This document shows, piece by piece, positions 41,768 to 49,901 of a stretch of DNA of 49,914 nucleotides (position 1 is the first letter of the stretch; every line of letters begins with the position of its first letter). Position numbers and translations under genes: made by a program. The notes below the pieces were generated by a model. That model did not search any database. It was not told where the DNA came from and saw only the letters and a list, made by a program, of their open reading frames with translations. The DNA lies in the NCBI GenBank assembly GCA_900768075.1, contig CAAGBN010000046.1, forward strand, positions 1 through 49,914. Reading direction: 5' to 3'. This DNA is from Clostridia bacterium. Lineage in GTDB: Bacteria > Bacillota > Clostridia > Oscillospirales > Acutalibacteraceae.

Positions 41768-42262
41768 TCAGATATTTATATAATAAACATAATTACCTCT
41801 GGATTTGATAAACTTTAAAAGATCGCTGAATCTGAGCCATACAAAGGCTGTGTTATCATTGGGATGAAAGCCTACGGGTGTGTCGAGATCTTTAAGTGCT
41901 TTGTCAAAGACGAGAACTACATCTGCGTCATCGTCATTGAGTATACCGAAGGGTGAAACTGCACCGGGTAGAAGACCGAGATGCTTCATAAGTCTTTCAT
42001 CTGAGCCGAAGCTGAGTCTTGAACAGCCAAGCTGACTTCTGATATCATTCTGAATGTCAGGGTGCTTGTCTTTCATCATCGAGACAACATAATGTGTCTT
42101 GCCGTTGGCGTTTCTTAAAAAGAGGTTTTTGCAAAGCTCACCGTCGGTAAAGATACCGAGAGCGTCCATTTCTTCGATTGTGTGAACCTCCTGATGATGA
42201 ATAACCTTATATTCTATTCCAAGGTCGTCGAGTGCCTTATATACTTTTTCCTGCTGTGTCAT
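41768..42262 (-). CDS. Prolyl-tRNA deacylase-like editing protein (YbaK/ProX family)
   Basis: The 164-residue protein has the fold of the INS/YbaK superfamily, which removes wrong amino acids, such as Ala or Cys, from tRNA-Pro. Segments KVIHHQEVHTIEEM, CKNLFLRNANGKTHYVVSM and LGLLPGAVSPFGIL are typical of the free-standing ProXp (PrdX) group. The conserved active-site lysine is in ELCKNLF. Substrate is inferred. It follows the Thr-rich secreted protein gene by 9 nt, so it seems to be in the same transcript although functionally unrelated. Confidence 0.88.
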   Translation of the reverse strand: MTQQEKVYKALDDLGIEYKVIHHQEVHTIEEMDALGIFTDGELCKNLFLRNANGKTHYVVSMMKDKHPDIQNDIRSQLGCSRLSFGSDERLMKHLGLLPGAVSPFGILNDDDADVVLVFDKALKDLDTPVGFHPNDNTAFVWLRFSDLLKFIKSRGNYVYYINI

Positions 42263-42271
42263 TATAATTCC

Positions 42272-43357
42272 TCACTGTTTAACATAGGTTGATACCTTGC
42301 CTGTTTCGGTATCCTTAAGCTTGAGTGTGTTGCCGCTTACTTCAAAGCTATAGCTGTTGCTGATTTTCTTGCCGTAAATGTAATAGGTAAGACTCACAAC
42401 ACCGTTTTCAACCTCATAACCGCCTGTAAAGGTACCGTTGATAGGCACATCTATAACAGGGATATTGAAGTTTACGAATGTAACAGAAACTACTTCGCCC
42501 TCTTTGAATTCATATCCGCTGAGGTTTGCGCTGTCACGCCATACACCGAGTAAGGATGATGCATCACCTGAGGATGCGACTTCTGTACCCATACGGCTGA
42601 AATTGTAGGTATCACCGTCACTGTCAGTCAATGCGAGTGTTGACTTTGTTACGGCAAAGCTGTATTTTTCGGTGTTCTTCTTACCTGAGGAGGTGTACTG
42701 AATCATAACAGTAGTGCCGTCAGTGAGATAGACACCCTCATATGCTGAGCCGTAAACAGTTACGGTAGCCTTGCCGTTCTGAGCAAATTTATAAGATTTG
42801 CCGAGGTTTTTGTTTTCCCATGAGCCGATAAGCTCATCAGGTGTTGAGGTGCCGTTATTCACCTGCATTCCGTCGAAAGAATCAGTTCTGACATAGGTTG
42901 ATGATCTGCCGTCATCGGTATCTTTCATTTTAAGCTCATCGTCTGCGATTGAGATTTCATAGGTTTTATCGATAGTTGCAGAATAGATTGAATAAGCAAT
43001 ATTGAGCTTATTGCCCTCTAATTTATAAGTACCGTTGTCAATAGTGCCGTCAAAGCTTATGCCGAGGGCACTGAGATTGGCATAGGTGAAGCTGACCTTA
43101 CCGTCGGAATAAAACTCAAAGCCGTTCATACCTGCACTGTCAGACCACTTGCCGAGAAGAAGCTCTGATAATTCAGGCTCTTTTTCGGTGGTGGTTTCAG
43201 TAGTAGTTTCCGTTGTGGGCTGAGTAGTAGGGCTGACAGTAGCAACAGTGGTTGTGGTATCTTCGCCGTTTTTCACGGCAGTGTACCCCATACCGACACA
43301 GACAACTGCGACACCAAGCGCTAAAACTGCAACAAGAAATTTAGTCACCTTATTCAT
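42272..43357 (-). CDS. Secreted or membrane-anchored protein with three related beta-rich repeats
   Basis: The 361-residue protein starts with a signal/anchor segment (about 5-27, TKFLVAVLALGVAVVCVGMG), a Thr/Glu-rich linker (about 33-60), and three similar domains at about 64-158, 172-255 and 268-361. Each has an LLGxW opening, a YxFxxxGK-type strand, and an LxLxDxDG-type ending. This resembles DUF5640-type lipocalin-like domains common in gut Clostridia proteins. The function is unknown. The third repeat closely matches the neighbouring 144-residue protein (GVWRDSANLSGYEF against GAWRDSTGTMGYEF). AAAGGAG precedes the ATG. No cysteine lipobox is seen, so it is probably anchored by the N-terminal helix. 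Confidence 0.75.
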   Translation of the reverse strand: MNKVTKFLVAVLALGVAVVCVGMGYTAVKNGEDTTTTVATVSPTTQPTTETTTETTTEKEPELSELLLGKWSDSAGMNGFEFYSDGKVSFTYANLSALGISFDGTIDNGTYKLEGNKLNIAYSIYSATIDKTYEISIADDELKMKDTDDGRSSTYVRTDSFDGMQVNNGTSTPDELIGSWENKNLGKSYKFAQNGKATVTVYGSAYEGVYLTDGTTVMIQYTSSGKKNTEKYSFAVTKSTLALTDSDGDTYNFSRMGTEVASSGDASSLLGVWRDSANLSGYEFKEGEVVSVTFVNFNIPVIDVPINGTFTGGYEVENGVVSLTYYIYGKKISNSYSFEVSGNTLKLKDTETGKVSTYVKQ

Positions 43358-43380
43358 AGTTAAGCTCCTTTATATAAAGT

Positions 43381-43405
43381 GCGGGGTCCGATAATCAGAC
43401 CCCGC
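43381..43405. other. GC-rich hairpin between the two related secreted-protein genes
   Basis: An 8-bp perfect stem GCGGGGTC (43381-43388) / GACCCCGC (43398-43405) lies in the 66-nt gap. It lacks a T-run in either direction, so it is a possible partial terminator or mRNA-processing/stability element rather than a firm terminator. Confidence 0.55.
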
Positions 43406-43423
43406 TGTAATTCTGATTATACT

Positions 43424-43858
43424 TTACTGAGCTGCAGCTGTTGTTGTTAAAGTAGCAGGGTCAGTATAAGCTAAGAGAGTTGTTGTTGTACCTTCAGCAG
43501 TATCAATAAGAGTAAGAGCATTACCGTCAACTGAGAAGATGTAATCCTTTGTTACACTCTTTGAAAGAATTGTGTAAATCACAGTTACATGATACTGATC
43601 AGTGTCATCCTTTGTTACTGAATAAGTACCGTCAACAGTGCCGTCATATGTTATGTTGATAATGGGAATTTTAACGTCAGCATATGTAATTTTACAAGCG
43701 TTATTTTCAAGGAATTCATATCCCATTGTACCTGTTGAGTCTCTCCATGCGCCTAAAATTTTCTGCTGAGGTGTGAGCTTGAGATCACAAGCAGCGAAGA
43801 CGCTGACCACCATAACAAGTGCAAGAAGCACAACTGCAAATTTCTTTAAATGTTTCAT
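43424..43858 (-). CDS. Predicted lipoprotein with one DUF5640-like domain
   Basis: The 144-residue protein has a signal peptide ending in a probable lipobox, VFAAC, near residues 19-23 with lipidation of that Cys. One domain follows, starting LGAWRDSTGTMGYEF and ending LTLIDTAEGTTTTLL. It is clearly related to the three-repeat protein encoded 66 nt downstream. The Thr/Ala-rich C-terminus is probably flexible. No catalytic motif is seen, and the role is unknown. The gene is first in its transcript, with AAAGGAGG before the ATG and a divergent FkbM gene upstream. Confidence 0.78.
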   Translation of the reverse strand: MKHLKKFAVVLLALVMVVSVFAACDLKLTPQQKILGAWRDSTGTMGYEFLENNACKITYADVKIPIINITYDGTVDGTYSVTKDDTDQYHVTVIYTILSKSVTKDYIFSVDGNALTLIDTAEGTTTTLLAYTDPATLTTTAAAQ

Positions 43859-43887
43859 AAATTTATACCTCCTTTATTGTTGGCTTT

Positions 43888-43916
43888 ATTATAACACATA
43901 AAATCGGATTTGTACA
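43888..43916 (-). promoter_or_regulatory. Extended -10 promoter for the lipoprotein gene
   Basis: -10 TATAAT (43888-43893) is preceded by TGT (extended -10). The -35 region at 43911-43916 (TGTACA) is weak. The site is about 30 nt before the ATG. Confidence 0.7.
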
Positions 43917-43963
43917 GTTAAATTTTTGTAATTTTTATTACAGGACATAAAACTTCATTTCCC

Positions 43964-43992
43964 TTGCATTATAATTTTTCTTATGATAGAAT
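43964..43992 (+). promoter_or_regulatory. Promoter for the plus-strand FkbM-type gene
   Basis: -35 TTGCAT (43964-43969), 17-nt spacer, and -10 TAGAAT (43987-43992) with TGA just before it (extended -10). The start codon lies about 40 nt downstream. Confidence 0.6.
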
Positions 43993-44031
43993 TATCACTG
44001 AAAATTTACTTTAAAACGGAGAATGAAAAAA

Positions 44032-45090
44032 ATGTTGGATAAGCTCGGTGTTACACCTTTTATTGATAAGCTGAAAGCCACAGACAAGCCCATACTTCTT
44101 TACGGCATGGGCAACGGAGCCGATATGATAATTAAGGTGCTTGAAAGCTACGGCATAACCTATGAAGACACCTTTGCAAGTGACGGCTTTGTGCGAGGTC
44201 ACAGCTTTCACGGCAAGAGAGTTTTAAGCTTCAGCGAGGCTAAAGAAAAATACGGTGACTTTGTTATAATTGTCACCTTTGCAGTGCACGATGATAAGAC
44301 TATGAATTTTATCAGCGAACTGTCGGATAGCTTTGAGCTTTATGCTCCGACTGTCAGCGTTGTTGACGGTGGCCCTTTCACTTATGAATTCTTTATGGAA
44401 AACGAGAATAATTTCCGCAAGGCTTATGAAATACTCGCTGATGAAAAGTCAAAAGAGGATTATCTTAATATTCTTCGCTTTAAATTAAGCGGTGATGTGA
44501 AATATCTGCTAAAGGCTCACAGCGAAAAGATGAAGCTTTATAAGGATGTACTCCCCTTATCTGATGACGAATATATCGTTGACCTTGGTGCTTATGACGG
44601 TGACACAATAAGAGAGTTTCTCTCAGTTACGGGTGGCAAATACAAAAAGATTATTGCTCTTGAGCCCGATGAAAAGAATTTCAGAAAACTCGAAAGAAAA
44701 ACCGAGGGACTTGAGAATCTTATAAGACTTAATCTCGGTGCCTGGGATAAAGAAGAAACCTTGTACTTTGCCAAGAAAAGCGGAAGAAACTCGAGGCTTG
44801 AAGACGGCGGTGTACCTGTCAGCTTTAACAGTGTTGATAACATTGTAAATGAAGAGGTCACCTTTATCAAAATGGATATTGAGGGTGCAGAGCTCAGAGC
44901 CCTCGAGGGAGCTAAAAACACAGTGGCAAAGCATAAACCGAAGCTTTACGTCTGCGCATACCACAGAAATGAGGATATGTTTGCACTTCCCTTTAAAATC
45001 AAGGAGCTTTATGAGGGTTATAAAATATATTTCAGACAGCATCCTTATATTCCTGCATGGGAAAGCAATTTTTATGCAATTCCCGATTAA
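44032..45090 (+). CDS. FkbM-family methyltransferase with an N-terminal Rossmann-like domain
   Basis: The 352-residue protein is the only well-supported plus-strand gene here. The N-terminal part (about 1-130) has LLYGMGNGADMIIKVLESYG and resembles nucleotide-binding domains at the front of sugar-modifying enzymes. The C-terminal part (about 180-345) is an FkbM methyltransferase with DLGAYDGDTIREF, IALEPDEKNFRKL and KMDIEGAELRALEGA. Such proteins often O-methylate sugars or natural products; the substrate here is unknown. I chose the second ATG (44032), since GGAG is 10 nt upstream; the first ATG at 44023 would sit only 1-2 nt after that site. It has its own promoter, divergent from the lipoprotein gene. 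A bidirectional terminator follows. Confidence 0.85.
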   Translation: MLDKLGVTPFIDKLKATDKPILLYGMGNGADMIIKVLESYGITYEDTFASDGFVRGHSFHGKRVLSFSEAKEKYGDFVIIVTFAVHDDKTMNFISELSDSFELYAPTVSVVDGGPFTYEFFMENENNFRKAYEILADEKSKEDYLNILRFKLSGDVKYLLKAHSEKMKLYKDVLPLSDDEYIVDLGAYDGDTIREFLSVTGGKYKKIIALEPDEKNFRKLERKTEGLENLIRLNLGAWDKEETLYFAKKSGRNSRLEDGGVPVSFNSVDNIVNEEVTFIKMDIEGAELRALEGAKNTVAKHKPKLYVCAYHRNEDMFALPFKIKELYEGYKIYFRQHPYIPAWESNFYAIPD

Positions 45091-45094
45091 AAGC

Positions 45095-45140
45095 ATAAAG
45101 AAAACCTACCGAGTTCAGTCGGTAGGTTATTATTTTATAT
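45095..45140. terminator. Bidirectional terminator between the FkbM gene and potD
   Basis: Perfect 10-bp stem AACCTACCGA (45103-45112) / TCGGTAGGTT (45119-45128) has T-rich sequence on both exit sides. It serves the converging FkbM and pot transcripts; the stop codons are at 45090 and 45135. Confidence 0.9.
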
Positions 45141-46343
45141 TGAGTTGTACCAATATTCTCTTTTTCTCTTGGTGATGTATTTCTTCACCATAAAGAAGAC
45201 AACTAAAAGTCCCACAACAGCAAAGCCGATATAGATGTGAGTGTTGTCTGAGCCGTAAATTCTGATTTCATTCCAGAGCTGTGAGAACATATGAAGTGTT
45301 TCCTGAGGAAGGTTCTGGAAATATTCAACATCAGGCATATTCTCTTTATCGGGATAGAGATATTCATTCTCTTTCATTTCAGCATAATCGGGATGCTCAA
45401 GAACACCTGTGTTGGGTGTTGCATAGCCGATATAAAGAGCATTTGAAAGAGCTATCTCAGGGTCAAGCATAAAGTTGATGTAAAGAAGCGCAGCTTCATA
45501 ATTCTGTGTGCATTTTGGAATACACATAGCATCAACGAATACGTTTACACCCTCTTCGGGATAAACAAAGCCCAAATCAGGATTTACATCTTTCATAAGG
45601 ATGTAGTCACCAACATAGTAAGGCACCATAGCAGCCTCGCCACTTTCCATCTTGTTGTAGATTTCATCCATTACATAGCCCTGAAGCAAGGGCTTCTGCT
45701 CAATAAGCATCTGAGCTACATCTGAAAGCTCTTTTTCATCTGTTGAGTTGAGCGAATAGCCGAGAATTTTCTGCGGGATAGCAAAAGCATCACGGGGATT
45801 ATCTATCATAAGAATTTTGCCTGCATATCTTTCGTCCCAGAGAGCAGTCCAGCTTGTAGGCTCTTCTTCAACCATTGTCTTGTTATAGATAAGACCAACC
45901 ATACCCACATTATAAGGAACAGAATAAGCATTATCAGGGTCATAGTACATATTTCTGTATTCTTCAGATATATACTTGTAATTAGGAAGAGACTTAACAT
46001 CAATTTCCATAAGCATATCTTCGGAAATCATACGCTGAATCATATAGTCCGACGGGATAATAATATCGTAGCTTGCACCGCCGTTTTTGATTTTCGGATA
46101 CATATCCTCGTTGCTTTCATAGGTAACGTAGTTTACCTTGATGCCTGTGAGCTTTTCAAATTCCTTGTTTACATCGAGCATACCGTCTTCATAGGTATCG
46201 CTGATATATTCGCCCCAGTTGAAAACGTTGATTTCTGCACCCTCAAGACCCTTGTAATAGCCTTCATTTTCATAGGCACTTGCACTAATAGGCAGAGTAC
46301 ACAGCATAAGCAGGATAAAGCATAAAGCTAAAATTTTTTTCAT
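45135..46343 (-). CDS. potD: Spermidine/putrescine-binding protein with a C-terminal membrane anchor
   Basis: The 402-residue protein captures polyamines for the PotABC importer. It has a signal peptide (MKKILALCFILLMLCTLPISASA) and the PotD opening EINVFNWGEYISD. KNGGASYDIIIPSDYMIQRM and VPYNVGMVGLIYNK are typical. Gram-positive relatives are normally lipoproteins, but no lipobox Cys is visible at the signal peptide end. Instead a hydrophobic helix at the C-terminus (about 365-388, IYIGFAVVGLLVVFFMVKK) followed by a basic tail would anchor it. I start at the ATG at 46343, seven nt from GGGGG; the GTG just before it is closer. It is last in the potABCD run. Confidence 0.93.
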   Translation of the reverse strand: MKKILALCFILLMLCTLPISASAYENEGYYKGLEGAEINVFNWGEYISDTYEDGMLDVNKEFEKLTGIKVNYVTYESNEDMYPKIKNGGASYDIIIPSDYMIQRMISEDMLMEIDVKSLPNYKYISEEYRNMYYDPDNAYSVPYNVGMVGLIYNKTMVEEEPTSWTALWDERYAGKILMIDNPRDAFAIPQKILGYSLNSTDEKELSDVAQMLIEQKPLLQGYVMDEIYNKMESGEAAMVPYYVGDYILMKDVNPDLGFVYPEEGVNVFVDAMCIPKCTQNYEAALLYINFMLDPEIALSNALYIGYATPNTGVLEHPDYAEMKENEYLYPDKENMPDVEYFQNLPQETLHMFSQLWNEIRIYGSDNTHIYIGFAVVGLLVVFFMVKKYITKRKREYWYNSI

Positions 46344-46347
46344 CACT

Positions 46348-47184
46348 TTACCCCCTTTTGCCTTTGTTGAGCTTGTTGTTCATTTTCTTTTCGCCTCTTA
46401 CCTGAGCTACATTGAGAAGCACAAGAAGCAGAAGAATAACAACAAATATGAGAGTTGAAAGAGCGTACATATCGGGAGTAACACGCTTCTTTGTCATTGA
46501 GAAAATTCTGATAGGCAGAGTCTCAAATGAGGGACCCTGAGTAAAGTAGCTGATTACGAAGTCGTCAAGTGAAAGGGTAAATGACATCATAAGACCTGAG
46601 ACAATACCCGTTGAAATTGAAGGCAGGGTAACCTTGAAAAATGACTGAATGGGTGTACAGCCAAGGTCCATAGCAGCTTCGGGGAGATATTTATCCATCT
46701 GACGAAGCTTCGGAAGCACTGACAGAATTACATAAGGCAGGTTAAAGGTCACGTGCGCCACAAGCATTGTGCCAAAACCAAGAGCATCTGTTACACCGAT
46801 GAGTCTTGCACAGAAAACAAACAGAAGCATCATTGAGATACCTGTTACGATTTCGGGATTCATCATAGGAATATTAGTAACACCCATAACTGTCTTTTTG
46901 ACAAACTTATTTTTATAGACATTGATACCTACTGCAGCAGCAGTACCCATAACAGTTGCAAGAAGTGATGATGAAACTGCAAGAATAAGAGTATTCTTAA
47001 GGGCATTGATTGTCGCACTGTCGTGAAGCAGTGACTCATACCACTTAAGTGAGAAGCCTGTCATAACGCTTGTACTTGCAGAAGCATTGAATGAAAAGAC
47101 TATCATTACAACAATAGGTGCATAAAGAAGCATCATTATAAATGCAACATAAAGCTTTGAAAGAGGTGACATTTTCATTCTCAT
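46348..47184 (-). CDS. potC: Polyamine ABC transporter permease
   Basis: The 278-residue inner-membrane protein has six predicted helices and the permease EAA-type loop AAMDLGCTPIQSFFKVTLPSI, which contacts the ATPase. FTLSLDDFVISYFTQGP is characteristic of PotC, as is the FSFNASASTSVMTGFSLKWYESL segment near the front. It overlaps potB by 4 nt (ATGA), a sign of translational coupling, and precedes potD by about 4 nt. The last segment is basic (RGEKKMNNKLNKGKRG). Confidence 0.95.
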   Translation of the reverse strand: MRMKMSPLSKLYVAFIMMLLYAPIVVMIVFSFNASASTSVMTGFSLKWYESLLHDSATINALKNTLILAVSSSLLATVMGTAAAVGINVYKNKFVKKTVMGVTNIPMMNPEIVTGISMMLLFVFCARLIGVTDALGFGTMLVAHVTFNLPYVILSVLPKLRQMDKYLPEAAMDLGCTPIQSFFKVTLPSISTGIVSGLMMSFTLSLDDFVISYFTQGPSFETLPIRIFSMTKKRVTPDMYALSTLIFVVILLLLVLLNVAQVRGEKKMNNKLNKGKRG

Positions 47185-48008
47185 ATCAGCACACCTCCGT
47201 CATCGTCATCACCGGTAAAGCGGTTCATAACCATCATACAGATGATAATAAGTACCATAAGCACCATTGAAAGTGCAGCACCGAGATTGTAGTTGTTTGA
47301 GGACTTGAACTGCATTTCGATAACGTCGCCGATAAGTGAGAAGGTGTTACCGCCAAGCTTCTTTGAAATATAGAAGGTTGAAACCGACGGCACAAATACC
47401 ATAGTAAAGCCCGATGCGATACCCGGCATACTTAAAGGTAAGATGATATCCTTGAATACAGTCACCTTATTACCGCCGAGGTCTTCGGCAGCTTCAATAA
47501 GGCTATGGTCCATCTTTGACATAATATTATAAAGGGGCAGAATCATATAAGGTATGTAGTTATACACCATACCGAAAACAACAGCACCCTGAGTATTAAT
47601 CATATGAAGATTAGGAAGATTCAAAGCTGTAAGCACTGAATTGATAACACCTGTATCCTGCATAAGAATCATCATAGAGTATGTTCTTATAAGCAGATTC
47701 ATCCACATGGGAAGCATAACAAGCATCATCATTGTTCTTTGTGTATTGGCTTTGCTTCTTGCCATAATGTAAGCCAGAGGGTAAGCCAGAAAAAGGCTTA
47801 TAACCGTAGCGATAAAGCCCAACCAGATAGAGTTGAGCATAACGTCCTTGTATCTGCCGATATCGGCAATATACTCTAACGTGAAATTACCGTTAGCGTC
47901 GGTAAGTGAATAATACGCGACGAAAATCAACGGTACAATTATAAACATTGCCGCCCAGACAACATAAGGCGAAGCGACAAGCTTTTCACCGAGAGAGCGT
48001 TTTTTCAT
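47181..48008 (-). CDS. potB: Polyamine ABC transporter permease
   Basis: The 275-residue membrane protein pairs with PotC to form the channel. It has six helices, ASPYVVWAAMFIIVPLIFVAYYSLTD at the front, and the cytoplasmic EAA loop EAAEDLGGNKVTVFKDIILPLSMPGI. The tail is acidic (TGDDDDGGVLI), which is unusual but has no clear meaning. It lies 3 nt after potA and overlaps potC by 4 nt. Paired with the ATPase upstream, it is almost certainly a polyamine importer, although a related thiamine or iron-type substrate cannot be excluded by the permease alone. Confidence 0.94.
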   Translation of the reverse strand: MKKRSLGEKLVASPYVVWAAMFIIVPLIFVAYYSLTDANGNFTLEYIADIGRYKDVMLNSIWLGFIATVISLFLAYPLAYIMARSKANTQRTMMMLVMLPMWMNLLIRTYSMMILMQDTGVINSVLTALNLPNLHMINTQGAVVFGMVYNYIPYMILPLYNIMSKMDHSLIEAAEDLGGNKVTVFKDIILPLSMPGIASGFTMVFVPSVSTFYISKKLGGNTFSLIGDVIEMQFKSSNNYNLGAALSMVLMVLIIICMMVMNRFTGDDDDGGVLI

Positions 48009-48011
48009 TTA

Positions 48012-49136
48012 TCACTCCTCCTCTTCTTCTGACACGTCTGAAAGGTGCTCAAGCTCGTCACTGAATGAGCTGTAGTCACCGTACATACCTGAATATTCAC
48101 TCTTCTTCATAACGTGAATTGCATCAGGCTCAATCTGAATACCGATTTTTGTGCCGACAGGATAATAGTCAGTGGTCTGAATCATCCACTTGAAATTATC
48201 AATATCAACAATCATTTCAAAATGTACACCCTTGAAGGTGTTTGATGTGATAACACCGCTGATTGTACCCTCGCCGTAGGGAACAACGTCAACGTCCTCG
48301 GGTCTGACAACGATATCAACGCTTTCGTTAACCTTGAAGCCCTTGTCAAGACACTGGAAAATTGCGCCTGAAAACTTAGCTTTAAAGTCATCGAGCATAA
48401 CACCGTCAAGAATATTACTCTCACCGATAAAGTCTGCTACAAAGGCATTTTTCGGCTCGTTATAGATATCAATAGGTGTGCCTATCTGCTGAATTCTGCC
48501 ATCATTCATAACAACAACAGTATCACTCATTGAAAGAGCTTCCTGCTGGTCGTGAGTAACATAGATAAAGGTGATACCCATTCTCTTCTGAATATTCTTA
48601 AGCTCAACCTGCATATCCTTACGAAGCTTTAAGTCGAGAGCACCGAGAGGCTCATCGAGAAGAAGGACACGGGGCTCAACTGCAAGAGCACGTGCAATAG
48701 CAACTCTCTGCTGCTGACCGCCTGAAAGTGATGAGATGTTTCTCTTCTGAAACCCCTTAAGGTTAACAAGCTCGAGCATCTCCCCTACTTTTTTAGCTAT
48801 ATCTTTTTCTTTCATCTTCTTGACGCGAAGACCGAAAGCTATATTATCATAAACATTAAGGTGCGGAAACAGAGCATAACGCTGAAAAATAGTATTAACC
48901 TGTCTTTTATGAGGAGGAAGTGATTTGATATCCTTACCCTCAAAAATTACCTGTCCGCTGTCCGCCTCAAGAAAGCCGGCAATTATCCTCAGAGTTGTAG
49001 TTTTACCGCAACCTGACGGACCGAGAAAGGTCATAAACTCCTTATCTTTTATGCTCAGATTTATTGAGTCGAGAATAACGTCATCTTCAAATTTCTTAGA
49101 AATATCCTGAAGTCTGATAATAATATTATCTTCCAC
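48012..49136 (-). CDS. potA: Polyamine ABC transporter ATPase
   Basis: The 374-residue ATPase powers polyamine import. Motifs are Walker A GPSGCGKTT (about 35-43), Q-loop NTIFQRYALFPHL, ABC signature LSGGQQQRVAIARALA and Walker B VLLLDEPLGALDLKLR. The switch histidine is in YVTHDQQEALSMSD. A TOBE domain follows (about 250-350), as usual for PotA. The tail is Glu-rich. I start at the GTG at 49136: AAAGGGG lies eight nt upstream, whereas an in-frame ATG at 49172 lies between promoter and Shine-Dalgarno. It is the first of potA-B-C-D. Confidence 0.96.
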   Translation of the reverse strand: MEDNIIIRLQDISKKFEDDVILDSINLSIKDKEFMTFLGPSGCGKTTTLRIIAGFLEADSGQVIFEGKDIKSLPPHKRQVNTIFQRYALFPHLNVYDNIAFGLRVKKMKEKDIAKKVGEMLELVNLKGFQKRNISSLSGGQQQRVAIARALAVEPRVLLLDEPLGALDLKLRKDMQVELKNIQKRMGITFIYVTHDQQEALSMSDTVVVMNDGRIQQIGTPIDIYNEPKNAFVADFIGESNILDGVMLDDFKAKFSGAIFQCLDKGFKVNESVDIVVRPEDVDVVPYGEGTISGVITSNTFKGVHFEMIVDIDNFKWMIQTTDYYPVGTKIGIQIEPDAIHVMKKSEYSGMYGDYSSFSDELEHLSDVSEEEEE

Positions 49137-49174
49137 TGCAAAAACCCCTTTCCTGATACGATTATACATCAAAA

Positions 49175-49203
49175 AATATAGAACAAAATCTCACAAAAGT
49201 CAA
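49175..49203 (-). promoter_or_regulatory. Sigma-A type promoter for potABCD
   Basis: -35 TTGACT (49198-49203) and -10 TATATT (49175-49180) are 17 nt apart. The leader is about 35 nt. The region 49204-49345 upstream is AT-rich with nothing else recognised. Confidence 0.72.
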
Positions 49204-49349
49204 CAGTTTTTTTGCAATTTTTCGTGAGAATTCAGCGCTATTTTGCTCTGAAATTTAGAAAGCTCTGTTTTTCTCGAAATATCTCTTATTTTCTCCCAAA
49301 TCCTCGAAAAAAGTTTTTTCGTAAAATTTAATTGTGCACATTGTACACC

Positions 49350-49382
49350 AAAAGAAAAAAAGCAGGCAAATAACTCACCTGC
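49350..49382 (-). terminator. Rho-independent terminator after the small unknown gene
   Basis: A short stem GCAGG (49362-49366) / CCTGC (49378-49382) is followed on the minus strand by seven T and further T-rich sequence. It lies 8 nt after the stop codon at 49390. Confidence 0.75.
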
Positions 49383-49389
49383 ATTCAAA

Positions 49390-49719
49390 TCATTCCTGAG
49401 ATAAAAACATCCCGTATTTTTCTTCAAGCCATTCTTTGATAAGAGGACGGCTTTCCTCTTCCATTTCGTAGGAGGTGATTTCTACATCATCCTCAGACTG
49501 ATTTTCAAAGCTATTGCCACCAAAGTATACTGCTGCCTTAAGAATTTCCTGCTCGTCGATTTTTTCAATCCATATGCGGTAGTTGAAAATTCTGTTACCG
49601 AGACAGCCTGTCATAGGATCAGTGCCTCTTGAGCCCGTGTAATAATTATAGCCACCGCCGATACGTGAGCCACCAATAAGCCACGATAAAAGCGGAACAA
49701 AAATTTCTGTCTTTTCCAT
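49390..49719 (-). CDS. Small protein of unknown function
   Basis: The 109-residue protein has a short hydrophobic start (IFVPLLSWLIGGSRIGGG) followed by an aromatic/Gly-rich stretch and an acidic C-terminal half (EDDVEITSYEMEEESRPLIKEWLEEKYG). The start is not a clear signal peptide. I recognise no family. I chose the ATG at 49719 because GAGG is eight nt upstream and the promoter boxes lie at 49751-49779, so longer versions would begin before transcription does. It stands alone between its own promoter and terminator. Confidence 0.6.
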   Translation of the reverse strand: MEKTEIFVPLLSWLIGGSRIGGGYNYYTGSRGTDPMTGCLGNRIFNYRIWIEKIDEQEILKAAVYFGGNSFENQSEDDVEITSYEMEEESRPLIKEWLEEKYGMFLSQE

Positions 49720-49750
49720 TAATTTTACCTCACTGTTTAATTTCATATAT

Positions 49751-49779
49751 ATGATACCAAAGAAAGCCGTAATTGTAAA
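49751..49779 (-). promoter_or_regulatory. Promoter for the small unknown gene
   Basis: -35 TTTACA (49774-49779) and -10 TATCAT (49751-49756) are separated by 17 nt, about 30 nt before the ATG at 49719. Confidence 0.55.
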
Positions 49780-49883
49780 TACCAAAATTCGGACAAAAAA
49801 AAGAAACCTCCGTATTCGCCGACGCTCCATAAGGAAGTATTTGTTTCTCGAACAAAATTCCCTGTGTTTTTGCCAAAAGCCTC

Positions 49884-49901
49884 GCAAGGCGACAGCCTTG
49901 C
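49884..49901. repeat. Short palindrome at the window edge, possibly part of another nested repeat
   Basis: GCAAGGC (49884-49890) / GCCTTGC (49895-49901) form a perfect 7-bp hairpin with a GACA loop. Weaker outer complementarity GCCAAAA / TTTTGTGGC frames it out to 49914. It recalls a single arm of the nested palindromes at 10111 and 12345, but the window ends before this can be settled. Confidence 0.4.

Noticed and set aside
49333..49348. TGTGCACATTGTACAC as an operator for potABCD
   Set aside because: It is about 130 nt upstream of the promoter and close to the terminator of the neighbouring gene; the near-repeat is short and could be chance.
49200..49427. 75-codon minus-strand open frame
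   Set aside because: It spans the terminator of the small gene and reaches the pot promoter, has low-complexity composition, and lacks a good ribosome binding site.
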